NCBI GenBank assembly: GCA_009786075.1
Contig: WQTX01000022.1
Span: 1 to 34,144, forward strand
Origin: Bacteroidota bacterium
GTDB taxonomy: Bacteria > Bacteroidota > Bacteroidia > Bacteroidales > UBA1715
Direction: 5' to 3'
DNA length: 34,144 nt
Positions 14,899-21,522 of this stretch are shown here, piece after piece. Each line of letters starts with the position of its first letter. The first letter of the stretch is position 1. Position numbers and translations under genes: made by a program. The notes beneath the pieces are model-generated. The model was given only the letters and a program-made list of their open reading frames with translations, did not search any database and was not told where the DNA came from.

Positions 14899-15999
14899 TT
14901 ATTTATTTGTTTGATTTGGTATCATGCGAGGTTCTTTATATCGTTTAAAACGCAGCATTTTCAACAAAATTGCCGGTATTGGTTTCTTGGGGTCGCGCTT
15001 TTTCAAATTCAATGCCAAGCCTTTTATCAACGGCAATTTGTGCGCCTCTACAAATTCTATAAGCGTGCCGCCTTTATCTTCAATGTATGAAAATAATCCT
15101 TGCGAATCGCCCATATCGAAACTGCTGCCTTTGAGCGCTTCGAAACTGTCGATAGTAAATGCGTAGCCTTTTTCTTTGCAATACGTGCGCAAAGCGTCCA
15201 TGCCCTGCATATCGAAACAAAGGTGTATAAATCCGTGGTCGCCCCAAAAACGCCCTTCAAACATTCGGCGCGGTTCACGGTCAGTAATCTGTACAAGTTC
15301 AATTTCCGACGGTCCGAAAAGTTTGCCAAACCCTCCTACTCTTTGTTCGGAATGTTTTAAAATTACTCGTCGAAAACTTCCCGCTCCACCTGTTACCGAA
15401 GCAAAATCGGCATATTTTTTAGAATTTTCGCTATCAAATGCCACCACATCGTAACCCAAAATATCTTGATATACTTTCAAAGCCTCGTCAATATTGGGTA
15501 CGCCAACCACCGCTCCTATTACCAAATTAGTAACTGCACCTTGTTCCGAAAATTTATGCGGTTTTTGTATTACTTGAAAATAATTACCAAAAGGGTCTTG
15601 CAACCAAAAATATTTTTCGCTAAGTGGATTTTTTGCAATAGCCGACACTTTTTCGCCTTTTTTAGTAAAAAAATCATGCGCTTTTTGCACATCAACCGTT
15701 CCGATTTTTGCGGCAAAAATTCCCAAATCGCCAAGCTGAATTTCAAACGTTGGCGCAAGCGATTTTCTGCCTTTGTATTGCCAAATTTCAAAACCGCCGC
15801 CACCCTGCAAATTCACAGCAAGTATAGCGCGGCGGCGTTGTTTTTCACCGCCGGTGTAGGGCAACATAAAATTTGCAGTTTCATCATCGTCAAAAATTTT
15901 GATGTTTGCACCCAAATTTTCACGATACCATTTCCATGCGGTTTCTATATCGGCTACACCTATGCCTATTTGTTGTATTCCTCTGATTGTGTATTTCAT
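14899..15999 (-). CDS. Two-domain VOC (glyoxalase/dioxygenase-fold) protein
   Basis: The 366-residue protein carries two vicinal-oxygen-chelate modules. The first (about 5-145) has GIQQIGIGVADIETAWKWYRENLG and WLQDPFGNYFQVIQ. The second (about 155-320) has VIGAVVGVPNIDEALKVYQDILGYDVV and GFIHLCFDMQGMDALRTYC. A C-terminal basic tail (about 330-366) follows. The first metal-ligand His normally found in the opening strand of each module is not present (IGIGV and VIGAV instead), though FIHLCF and an E in LIEFVE remain. Metal use and substrate are therefore open. The SDR gene is upstream on the same strand across a 108-bp repeat-filled gap, suggesting a shared pathway but not proving it. Confidence 0.85.
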   Translation of the reverse strand: MKYTIRGIQQIGIGVADIETAWKWYRENLGANIKIFDDDETANFMLPYTGGEKQRRRAILAVNLQGGGGFEIWQYKGRKSLAPTFEIQLGDLGIFAAKIGTVDVQKAHDFFTKKGEKVSAIAKNPLSEKYFWLQDPFGNYFQVIQKPHKFSEQGAVTNLVIGAVVGVPNIDEALKVYQDILGYDVVAFDSENSKKYADFASVTGGAGSFRRVILKHSEQRVGGFGKLFGPSEIELVQITDREPRRMFEGRFWGDHGFIHLCFDMQGMDALRTYCKEKGYAFTIDSFEALKGSSFDMGDSQGLFSYIEDKGGTLIEFVEAHKLPLIKGLALNLKKRDPKKPIPAILLKMLRFKRYKEPRMIPNQTNK

Positions 16000-16004
16000 T
16001 TTTT

Positions 16005-16060
16005 TTAGGTTTTTAGGTATTAGGTTTTTAGGTATTAGGTTTTTAGGTATTAGGTTTAGG
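16005..16060. repeat. 15-bp tandem repeat (TTAGGTTTTTAGGTA)n
   Basis: Three exact copies of TTAGGTTTTTAGGTA occupy 16005-16049, followed by a partial fourth copy. CTCGTCTCCTTGTTTCC follows at about 16077, complementary in style to the repeat inside the ATPase gene. It lies between the SDR and VOC genes. Confidence 0.9.
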
Positions 16061-16107
16061 TTATTAGGAAAATTTCCTCGTCTCCTTGTTTCCTATTCCC
16101 TCGTCCC

Positions 16108-16908
16108 CTAAACAGCTTTTATTTTGCCTGCAATTATATGAAAAATTTTTGGAACTATGCGATATAAATATACCATTACCACTTCTTTTCTGCCGATTAA
16201 TGCTTCGTGTTTGCGGCGAGCAATGGCTTTGAGCATTTTTTTTACGCAGATTTCTACGGGCATTCCGCCGGATTGTCCATCGTCCATTTTGCCGTGAGGC
16301 GTGCCGTCTTTGGTCAGTGCCGAGTAGGAAATATTTGTTTGTATTCGTCCGGGCGCAACAATTGTTACTGCAATAGTATGTTTGCGCATTTCAATGTCCA
16401 ATGCCTCGAAATAGCCATACATGGCGTGTTTGGCAGCACAATACGCCGTGCGTTGCGGAAATCCGAAACAACCCGAAATTGAGCTTACCGCCACAATATG
16501 TCCACTTTTTCGGGCAATCATGTGGGGCAACAGGGCTTTGGTAATAATAATGGTGCTGAAATAATCAATTTCCATTATTTTGCGGTCGTTTTCTATGGGG
16601 GTTTCTTCAGCTAAGGAACGTTGGCTAATGCCGCCGTTGTGGATTACAATATCTATTTTGCCAAAAATTGCAAGTGCTTGTTGCGTTTTTTCAGTCAAAG
16701 TGTGCGTTTGTTCCAAATCTAAGGGTAAGATTTCGCATTGTGCGCCATGGCTTTTACATTCCGTGCGCAATTTCTCTAACTTATCGACGCTGCGAGCTGA
16801 AAGTATGAGCGACACCTTCGGCATTTTAGCAAGCTGTAAAGCGCACTCCCGCCCTATTCCGCTTGATGCGCCGGTAATCCAGATTGTTTTATTGGTGAAG
16901 TAGTTCAT
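16108..16908 (-). CDS. SDR family NAD(P)-dependent oxidoreductase
   Basis: A 266-residue classical short-chain dehydrogenase/reductase. The Rossmann motif TGASSGIG is at 12-19, NGG at 91-93, catalytic Ser in VSSISG at about 142-143, and Y156-x3-K160 in YCAAK. A basic residue after the second strand (SARSVDKL) suggests NADP. The C-terminal stretch (about 235-266, VVMVYLYRIVPKIFHIIAG) is hydrophobic and may attach the enzyme to the membrane, as in lipid-acting SDRs. The substrate is not evident. It is upstream of the VOC gene on the same strand. Confidence 0.92.
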   Translation of the reverse strand: MNYFTNKTIWITGASSGIGRECALQLAKMPKVSLILSARSVDKLEKLRTECKSHGAQCEILPLDLEQTHTLTEKTQQALAIFGKIDIVIHNGGISQRSLAEETPIENDRKIMEIDYFSTIIITKALLPHMIARKSGHIVAVSSISGCFGFPQRTAYCAAKHAMYGYFEALDIEMRKHTIAVTIVAPGRIQTNISYSALTKDGTPHGKMDDGQSGGMPVEICVKKMLKAIARRKHEALIGRKEVVMVYLYRIVPKIFHIIAGKIKAV

Positions 16909-16953
16909 ATTTTGTCGGGGGCAACCTTTTTATAGTTAATATGTGAATATACA

Positions 16954-17373
16954 TCAAGTTCGACCGATATAATCCCAAAAACTGTGTGGCGACAGAATTT
17001 TTGTACCTTTATAGTACGAAAAAACAAAATCAACACTATTGCCCGTTATCAAAAAATCTGCCTTACATTCGTCCGCTAGTTCCAATAGTTTATTATCGCT
17101 TTTGTCTTTGATAATGTCCAGACGAATTTGAGGCTCATAAAACACAGCGGTTTTTGCAAAACGATTTAATACAATCTCGGCATTACTCTCAAAATTGTTT
17201 ATTCGAGCAAACTTCGGACGTAAAAGCACATCGTGATATTCATCTAACAAGGCTTCCGAAAGGCATAATTGCACTTGCCCGTCCAACACATAATCGAAAA
17301 CAATATAGTGTGGGAAACTTTTTTGAATAAGTGCAGAAACAATTACATTAGTATCTAAAATTACCTTTTGCAT
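16954..17373 (-). CDS. PIN-domain toxin of a type II toxin-antitoxin pair
   Basis: A 139-residue PIN-domain protein of the group annotated as putative toxin component, PIN family. PIN proteins of this type are metal-dependent RNases. Conserved acidic positions are visible: D7 in LDTNVIVSALI, E45 in LLDEYHDVL, D93 in DKSDNKLLELA, and the TGNSVDF block (N112/D115). Its start overlaps the end of the 73-residue partner by 13 bases, the usual sign of translational coupling between antitoxin and toxin. The length and motifs look intact. Confidence 0.88.
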   Translation of the reverse strand: MQKVILDTNVIVSALIQKSFPHYIVFDYVLDGQVQLCLSEALLDEYHDVLLRPKFARINNFESNAEIVLNRFAKTAVFYEPQIRLDIIKDKSDNKLLELADECKADFLITGNSVDFVFSYYKGTKILSPHSFWDYIGRT

Positions 17374-17582
17374 AGTCTCGCTGCATTTACTTCTGCATTT
17401 ATTTCCTCCATCGTCATTGACGACAAACCGTTTCGTTCTGCCATTTCAACGCTACGGCGCAAAGCCTGCCGTGCTAATTGTTTTTCAATTAAATCGGCTA
17501 TTTCAGAAAAGAAAAATATATTTTTCGATAAACCGAAAGTGCTATATTCCAAATCCGACATCTGTACACTAATTGTTTGCAT
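17361..17582 (-). CDS. Cognate antitoxin of PIN toxin
   Basis: The 73-residue protein is encoded directly upstream of the PIN toxin, with a 13-base overlap. Its C-terminal half (LARQALRRSVEMAERNGLSSMTMEEINAEVNAAR) matches the helix-turn-NAEV pattern common in Bacteroidota PIN antitoxins, which wraps the toxin. The N-terminal half is probably the DNA-binding or dimerisation part; I do not see a classical HTH. A -7-like TATCTTTG lies on the minus strand at 17613-17606, without a clear -33 box. Confidence 0.8.
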   Translation of the reverse strand: MQTISVQMSDLEYSTFGLSKNIFFFSEIADLIEKQLARQALRRSVEMAERNGLSSMTMEEINAEVNAARLCKR

Positions 17583-17627
17583 AATCTTTTGCTTTTTTCT
17601 TTCTACAAAGATAACTCTTTTTCTTTA

Positions 17628-18812
17628 TTACCACCCAAAACTCGCACTAAATTCCAAATAATCGGCAATAGTACCGTGAGTATTAAGAAACATTCCCAAA
17701 GCTATTTTTTGTGCCGAAAACGAATTTCCCACCACATAACACTTCAAACCCAAACGAGCAGAAAGGTAACTACGAAACCATTGGTCGCCAAATGATGTTT
17801 TGTTTAATATTTCCTGTCGGTAAAACGGGTCGGTTATAATTATGCCAATATCGCTTACAAATCCAAAACGGCGCATTAAAAATTCATGTCCGGCAACAAG
17901 TCTGGTTTGTGTGGCTTGCAAAAATTTCACGCCCTCTGCTTGTTCAAATCTCATTTGCGTAAAATAACTGTTGTAAAACGCTGCCGCAAGTCCAATTTTT
18001 ACTTCGTGAATACGTTGCAGGCGTTTGGTGGCGTAGTAGCCAAGTTTGAAAATAGAATACGAAGGTCCGTCAACCGGCAAGGTTGAATACGCCAATTCGT
18101 GCCTGCCGAATGAAAGTTCTAATTGTCTATGCAGCATACTGTCCGGCTCTTGAATTATGCGTGGTTTTGCTGAAAATTTAGAAAATTCGTCCGGTTTGTA
18201 AATCAAACCCATGCGAACAGCTGCTTGATTTAAACCAAGATTAGGTATTCGCACATGCGCATTTGAAAAATGATAGAACGAAACGCCCGTTTGCAATTGC
18301 AACTGTGGCGCAAGCGCAATCCACGCATTTGCTGCGATTTCGGTAATATTGTTAATTTTGGAGCCTATCAAAAAATTAGTGGTGTTGTCGAATTTATCGA
18401 AGGGACGTGTGAAATACGCCAAGCCTGTCCCCAACTTTATATTCCAGCCCACTTGTTTGTCGGGAAAAAACTCAAATTGCCACGTTGGGTACAGCGACCA
18501 CACCGAGCCATACACATCGCGATTGCTAAAAACTCCACCCAACGCCGATACGCCAATATGCGGTTTGCCATAATCCACAAAAAAACTATTTTCATTCAAA
18601 CCCGTTTTAAGCATAGCCGAAAGCGAAACAAAATGCGAGGTAATCCGTTCCCTCTCGCCCTCTTTGTGCTGAAACGTACCCACAATGTAATCGGCTGTAA
18701 ACACCGGATTGGCAGAAATTTTATCAACCTGCTGCGCTTTCAGTTGAAAACTCATGCACAGCAATACAATTATATATATGTAACGATTTGATTTCATGTA
18801 AAAATTTTTCAC
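17628..18812 (-). CDS. Acyloxyacyl hydrolase / PagL-like lipid A deacylase
   Basis: A 394-residue outer-membrane beta-barrel of the lipid A 3-O-deacylase-related family, which trims acyl chains from lipid A. A signal peptide covers about 9-26 (YIYIIVLLCMSFQLKAQ). The family block is TGVSFYHFSNAHVRIPNLGLN (about 175-195 in parts), with the His-x-Ser pair H181 and S183. I cannot place the catalytic Glu with confidence. The C-terminus ends in aromatic beta-strand residues (FSASFGW), as expected for a barrel. It is much longer than enterobacterial PagL but in line with Bacteroidota versions. Either M1 or M6 could be the start. The small gene at 18825 lies 12 bases upstream. Confidence 0.83.
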   Translation of the reverse strand: MKNFYMKSNRYIYIIVLLCMSFQLKAQQVDKISANPVFTADYIVGTFQHKEGERERITSHFVSLSAMLKTGLNENSFFVDYGKPHIGVSALGGVFSNRDVYGSVWSLYPTWQFEFFPDKQVGWNIKLGTGLAYFTRPFDKFDNTTNFLIGSKINNITEIAANAWIALAPQLQLQTGVSFYHFSNAHVRIPNLGLNQAAVRMGLIYKPDEFSKFSAKPRIIQEPDSMLHRQLELSFGRHELAYSTLPVDGPSYSIFKLGYYATKRLQRIHEVKIGLAAAFYNSYFTQMRFEQAEGVKFLQATQTRLVAGHEFLMRRFGFVSDIGIIITDPFYRQEILNKTSFGDQWFRSYLSARLGLKCYVVGNSFSAQKIALGMFLNTHGTIADYLEFSASFGW

Positions 18813-18824
18813 AAAAATACAATA

Positions 18825-19016
18825 TTAATTGACATTTTTGCTTGCGTATTTTTTATCTACATTCTCTAAAACTACAACCAAATTTTTCCTAAATTCTTCG
18901 GCAGGCAATACTCTGTAAAAATCCTCATCAGGCTCTAAGTCAAAAAAATTCTCTTGATTGGCGATAAACCCTTTGCTGCTTACCAATGTCATAATCTTTC
19001 GTTTAAATTTTTCCAT
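18825..19016 (-). CDS. Small protein of unknown function
   Basis: A 63-residue acidic-basic protein with no family I recognise (MEKFKRKIMTLVSSKGFIANQ at the N-terminus, split here only for quoting). It lies 12 bases upstream of the lipid A deacylase gene on the same strand, so the two are probably cotranscribed. A -7 box on the minus strand (TACATTTG, 19026-19019) would put the transcript start near 19011. That start lies inside the first codons, so the real initiation codon may be the ninth codon (18992), giving 55 residues. Confidence 0.55.
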   Translation of the reverse strand: MEKFKRKIMTLVSSKGFIANQENFFDLEPDEDFYRVLPAEEFRKNLVVVLENVDKKYASKNVN

Positions 19017-19018
19017 TG

Positions 19019-19047
19019 CAAATGTACAAAATTTTCATAAAAACCAA
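19019..19047 (-). promoter_or_regulatory. Putative promoter for small gene and lipid A deacylase
   Basis: On the minus strand TTG (19047-19045), an 18-base gap, then TACATTTG (19026-19019), an exact TAnnTTTG. Its position favours the internal ATG at 18992 over the ATG at 19016. Confidence 0.5.
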
Positions 19048-19177
19048 TCCCATTCAGCAGAATTAAATTTTTTGTGAAATTTATGCATCGAAACAAAGAA
19101 AAAATTGTAAGTTTGTGCAATTATAAAAATTAAAAAAAACAAACCAAGTGCCAACAAGCACTTTATGATACTTTTTA

Positions 19178-19450
19178 TTGAAAAAGCATTTTGCTTTTAT
19201 TCTTTGCCGTCTGAAAATTTGGCGATTAGATTACGGTATACTAAAGAAAAAGTCGAGTGTTTGCGTGTTTTGCGTGAACTTTACTTGATTTCTTGTATAC
19301 CACGGTTACGCCAAATACCACAGACAGCGGGGAACAGTTAAGTTTCACGCTTTTTTATTGTCAAAAATTGAAAATCCGACGACGGGAAAACCGCCACAAA
19401 ATATAAGACAGAATTGCAACTGTTCCCCAAAAAATGCGAAGTGAAACTGC
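19178..19450 (+). ncRNA. Candidate structured leader RNA upstream of small secreted protein
   Basis: The 540-bp gap before the gene at 19563 contains several long complementary pairs. ATTTGGCG (19217-19224) pairs with CGCCAAAT (19309-19316), enclosing GGTATAC (19235-19241) with GTATACC (19295-19301) and an AAGAAA/TTTCTT extension. Downstream, GGGGAACAGTT (19329-19339) pairs with AACTGTTCCCC (19418-19428), and AGTTTCAC (19341-19348) pairs with GTGAAACT (19441-19448), a pseudoknot order. GCGTGAACTT (19272-19281) could alternatively pair with AAGTTTCACGC (19340-19350), which is followed by TTTTTT. This layout resembles an attenuator. Two -7-like boxes lie at 19198-19206 and 19214-19221. No known RNA family was recognised. 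Confidence 0.5.
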
Positions 19451-19562
19451 ATGAGCACTTAAATAATCTTGCAGGAAAGAGCAGAAACTTTCTAAAAAAC
19501 GGGCGAAATATTTCCTACGAAAAGCCATACGAGTAGAAGGAAAAATATTAATTTTAAATAAA

Positions 19563-19829
19563 ATGAAACGATTTAAAAAAATTATCATTCTTTCTGTTAT
19601 GTTTTTGGGATTTACACAATTGGCTTTCAGCCAAAACATAACGATTTCATCAGGTACAATAACAAATAATAGTACAAGAATTATCAAGTTCGACATTATT
19701 TTACCTTCTGGAACATACTCGTATTTTTTATGTCCTGGAGCATCTACAAATGCATTTCCAAAAGCAATAAGAATAACTAATGAAAGAGATGTTACAAATG
19801 ATAGTCCCTATAAACAATCTTGTAAATAA
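19563..19829 (+). CDS. Small secreted protein of unknown function
   Basis: The 88-residue product has a signal peptide (KKIIILSVMFLGFTQLAFS, cleavage near residue 23). The mature part is about 65 residues, rich in Thr/Ser/Asn, with two cysteines (CPG and the C-terminal SCK) that could pair. It looks like a small beta-rich exported protein; I recognise no family. A structured leader precedes it and a strong hairpin follows at 19843. The 60 bases before its ATG resemble the 60 bases around the start of the next gene. Confidence 0.55.
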   Translation: MKRFKKIIILSVMFLGFTQLAFSQNITISSGTITNNSTRIIKFDIILPSGTYSYFLCPGASTNAFPKAIRITNERDVTNDSPYKQSCK

Positions 19830-19842
19830 TCCAATACTTAAA

Positions 19843-19876
19843 TTGTCCCGTCCTAAAATATTTTAGGATGGGACAA
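19843..19876 (+). terminator. Hairpin after small secreted protein gene
   Basis: TTGTCCCGTCCTAAAA pairs with TTTTAGGATGGGACAA (one G-T pair), tight around a 2-base centre. It lies 14 bases past the stop codon. There is no long T-run, so it may stabilise the 3' end or act as a weak terminator. Confidence 0.6.
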
Positions 19877-20040
19877 ATGGTAATTTGTGTGAAGCTCTGT
19901 TGGGACAAAAAAACTATCAAATTTAATTAAAGGTTGCGCCCGTCACGTATTAGGGATTTAAAATGTTACAGTTTAATAATTTAAGCAAGGCAATGGAGAC
20001 CAGAGACCATTCAAAAAACGGGGCGAGTTCGAAAAGCCAA

Positions 20041-20460
20041 ATGAGTAGAGGGAATTTTTTAAGAGTTAATTTAATCTTAATTGCCATTATTAGCTTAACC
20101 ACTTTTATTAGTTGCGAAAAAGAGCGTTTTTCACCTAAAAATAATGACGACATTGCAAAAATAAAAGAACTGCTAAAAGACATGGATTGTGAAAGAGGGC
20201 TTTTAGTAGAAAGCAAAGAAGGAGGGTATTTTGATTTGTTGTATTTAGAAAAAGCTATACGTACGTCTAATATATATTATTGTGGACAAATAACAACCAA
20301 CGTTGATGCATTATATAGAGAAATGGGAACGGTTAAATCTGCAACATATAAAGATAAGCGCGTAGTAATTAAAAGTACAACTAGGCAATGTTCCACTCAT
20401 GGGAGCGTTAACGTTGAAGTGAAATGGGAACGGACTTTTTATACAAAAAACAGGCATTAA
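20041..20460 (+). CDS. Putative lipoprotein of unknown function
   Basis: From the ATG at 20041 the product is 139 residues and starts MSRGNFLRVNLILIAIISL, followed by a lipobox-like TFISC (Cys at about 25). The mature part is hydrophilic with several cysteines (DMDC, YYCG, RQCSTHG). The frame is open from 19963, but the additional 26 residues (MLQFNNLSKAMETRD...) would come before the signal peptide. They are encoded by DNA resembling the leader of the previous gene, so I favour 20041. No family is recognised. Confidence 0.55.
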   Translation: MSRGNFLRVNLILIAIISLTTFISCEKERFSPKNNDDIAKIKELLKDMDCERGLLVESKEGGYFDLLYLEKAIRTSNIYYCGQITTNVDALYREMGTVKSATYKDKRVVIKSTTRQCSTHGSVNVEVKWERTFYTKNRH

Positions 20461-20484
20461 TGAATATATAATTTTAGAAAGAGC

Positions 20485-20507
20485 CCCCCCACCTACCCCC
20501 CACCTAC
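20485..20507. repeat. C-rich 11-bp tandem repeat
   Basis: Two copies of CCCCCCACCTA lie 25 bases after the lipoprotein stop codon. The minus strand has four or more G-runs in a row, compatible with a G-quadruplex. Confidence 0.6.
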
Positions 20508-20556
20508 CGCAATTTTAAGCAATAGCCGTAACTTGTGGTTTCGATAATACTATTCA

Positions 20557-20590
20557 GCCTCGGCATTTTTTTCCTGCCGAGGCTTTTTTA
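20557..20590 (+). terminator. Intrinsic terminator after lipoprotein gene
   Basis: GCCTCGGCA (20557-20565) pairs with TGCCGAGGC (20575-20583), followed at once by TTTTTT. A strong rho-independent terminator. Confidence 0.9.
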
Positions 20591-20646
20591 TTGTAACAAT
20601 AATTGAATTTTACCGAAAAGAATAATATTTTTTTGGAAATACGTTG

Positions 20647-20654
20647 TATATTTG
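20647..20654 (+). promoter_or_regulatory. Putative -7 box for antitoxin-like gene
   Basis: TATATTTG matches TAnnTTTG exactly, 31 bases before the ATG at 20685. No good TTTG is found at the expected -33 distance. Confidence 0.45.
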
Positions 20655-20684
20655 TATCGTAAACTAATTTTAATTTTTATAGTT

Positions 20685-20861
20685 ATGGCAACAGCAGTAA
20701 AAAAAGCTCCGGCAATAAAAAGAGTGAGAACGACAAAAGAAATAGACGTTCGACACCGAATAAAACCGCGAGGTTTAAGGGGAATGTTTAAGGGAAAAAT
20801 TATCTTAAACGGCACAGACGAAGATGTGTTCGGGTTAAATCTTAATCAAAATGTAGTATGA
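20685..20861 (+). CDS. Antitoxin-like small protein (DUF2281-type tail)
   Basis: A 58-residue basic protein, MATAVKKAPAIKRVRTTKE at the N-terminus, with a C-terminal FKGKIILNGTDEDVFGLNL block. That block recalls the toxin-binding tail (KGKIWMSxDFDxPLxDF) of DUF2281-type antitoxins. A longer frame begins at 20652, but its first codons lie in the promoter region. Its stop codon overlaps the ATG of a PIN-domain fragment (ATGA at 20858-20861), as in vapBC operons. The toxin partner is truncated, so this may be an orphan antitoxin. Confidence 0.6.
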   Translation: MATAVKKAPAIKRVRTTKEIDVRHRIKPRGLRGMFKGKIILNGTDEDVFGLNLNQNVV

Positions 20862-20998
20862 GAAAGAAAGGTCACAAAGACCAATTTGACAGAACTATAA
20901 TTTCACAAGCAATAGCCGAAGGCTTAACCATGATTTCCGCCGACACCAAATTCCCGCTTTACAACGACAAAGGTTTTGACCTACTCAAAAACGAGTAG
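20858..20998 (+). pseudogene. Truncated PIN-domain (VapC-like) toxin remnant
   Basis: A 46-residue frame starting MRKKGHKDQFDRTIISQAIA and continuing with EGLTMISADTKFPLYNDKGF. It corresponds to the C-terminal half of VapC-like PIN toxins (the HxDPFDRxLIAQA...LTxxTxDxKF block). The N-terminal half, with the first two catalytic acids, is absent, so RNase activity is unlikely. It is translationally coupled to the antitoxin-like gene by an ATGA overlap. An in-frame deletion that brought the antitoxin end and toxin C-terminus together is the simplest explanation. Confidence 0.75.
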
Positions 20999-21025
20999 TT
21001 GCTCTTTACACCTCTTTTCTCCTTT

Positions 21026-21062
21026 AACCGGTAAAATTCAATATGAAAGTTACCGGTTTTTT
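21026..21062 (+). terminator. Intrinsic terminator after decayed toxin-antitoxin pair
   Basis: AACCGGTAA (21026-21034) pairs with TTACCGGTT (21050-21058), followed by TTTT. Confidence 0.85.
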
Positions 21063-21190
21063 ATGTGTAAAAGTGAAAGTTTCAAAAAAAAGTAAAAATA
21101 ATCATTAAAGATAAACAAGTAAATGCAGACATAAACGCCGACCCTAAAAACAAAACCACTTATAAACCAAGTGTTTATAAGCGGTTTCTG

Positions 21191-21265
21191 TCGGGGTGGC
21201 AGGATTCGAACCTGCGACCTCCTGGTCCCAAACCAGGCGCGATGACCGGACTACGCTACACCCCG
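21191..21265 (-). tRNA. tRNA-Pro (anticodon TGG)
   Basis: On the minus strand the cloverleaf is complete. The acceptor CGGGGTG pairs with CACCCCG. The anticodon arm CCTGG-TTTGGGA-CCAGG gives anticodon TGG, and the T-arm is GCAGG-TTCGAAT-CCTGC. The discriminator base is A and CCA is not encoded. A promoter matching the Bacteroidota consensus lies just upstream. Confidence 0.96.
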
Positions 21266-21304
21266 AAAGTGTTTGTTGGTATCGCTTATTTTGTAAAAGC
21301 AGTG

Positions 21305-21335
21305 CAAAAGTATATGTTTTTTTTTTATCTGCAAA
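21305..21335 (-). promoter_or_regulatory. Bacteroidota-type promoter for tRNA-Pro
   Basis: On the minus strand TTTG (21335-21332), exactly 19 bases, then TACTTTTG (21312-21305). Both boxes and the spacing match the consensus. Transcription would start near 21298, about 33 bases before the mature tRNA. Confidence 0.78.
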
Positions 21336-21522
21336 TATTTTTAATAAAAAAAGATTTTTTTAATTATGGCAGTTTCAACAAAAAACAAGCTGTGTGGACT
21401 TATTGCAATTATGAGGAAAATCATAAAAATACATAAGAAAATTTCTTGATAAAAAATCGGAGTTTAAAAAAACATTGCTATTATTGTGGAATGAAAAAGC
21501 ATTAGTATTAAAACCTAAAAAT

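Noticed and set aside
15466-16008. 180-residue plus-strand frame opposite the VOC gene
   Set aside because: Antisense to a gene with two recognisable VOC modules; no motif of its own.
16005-16060. Short tandem array considered as a CRISPR
   Set aside because: Units are 15 bp with no spacers, and no cas genes are present.
18270-18791. 173-residue plus-strand frame opposite the lipid A deacylase gene
   Set aside because: Antisense to a gene with a signal peptide and the HFSN motif; no independent support.
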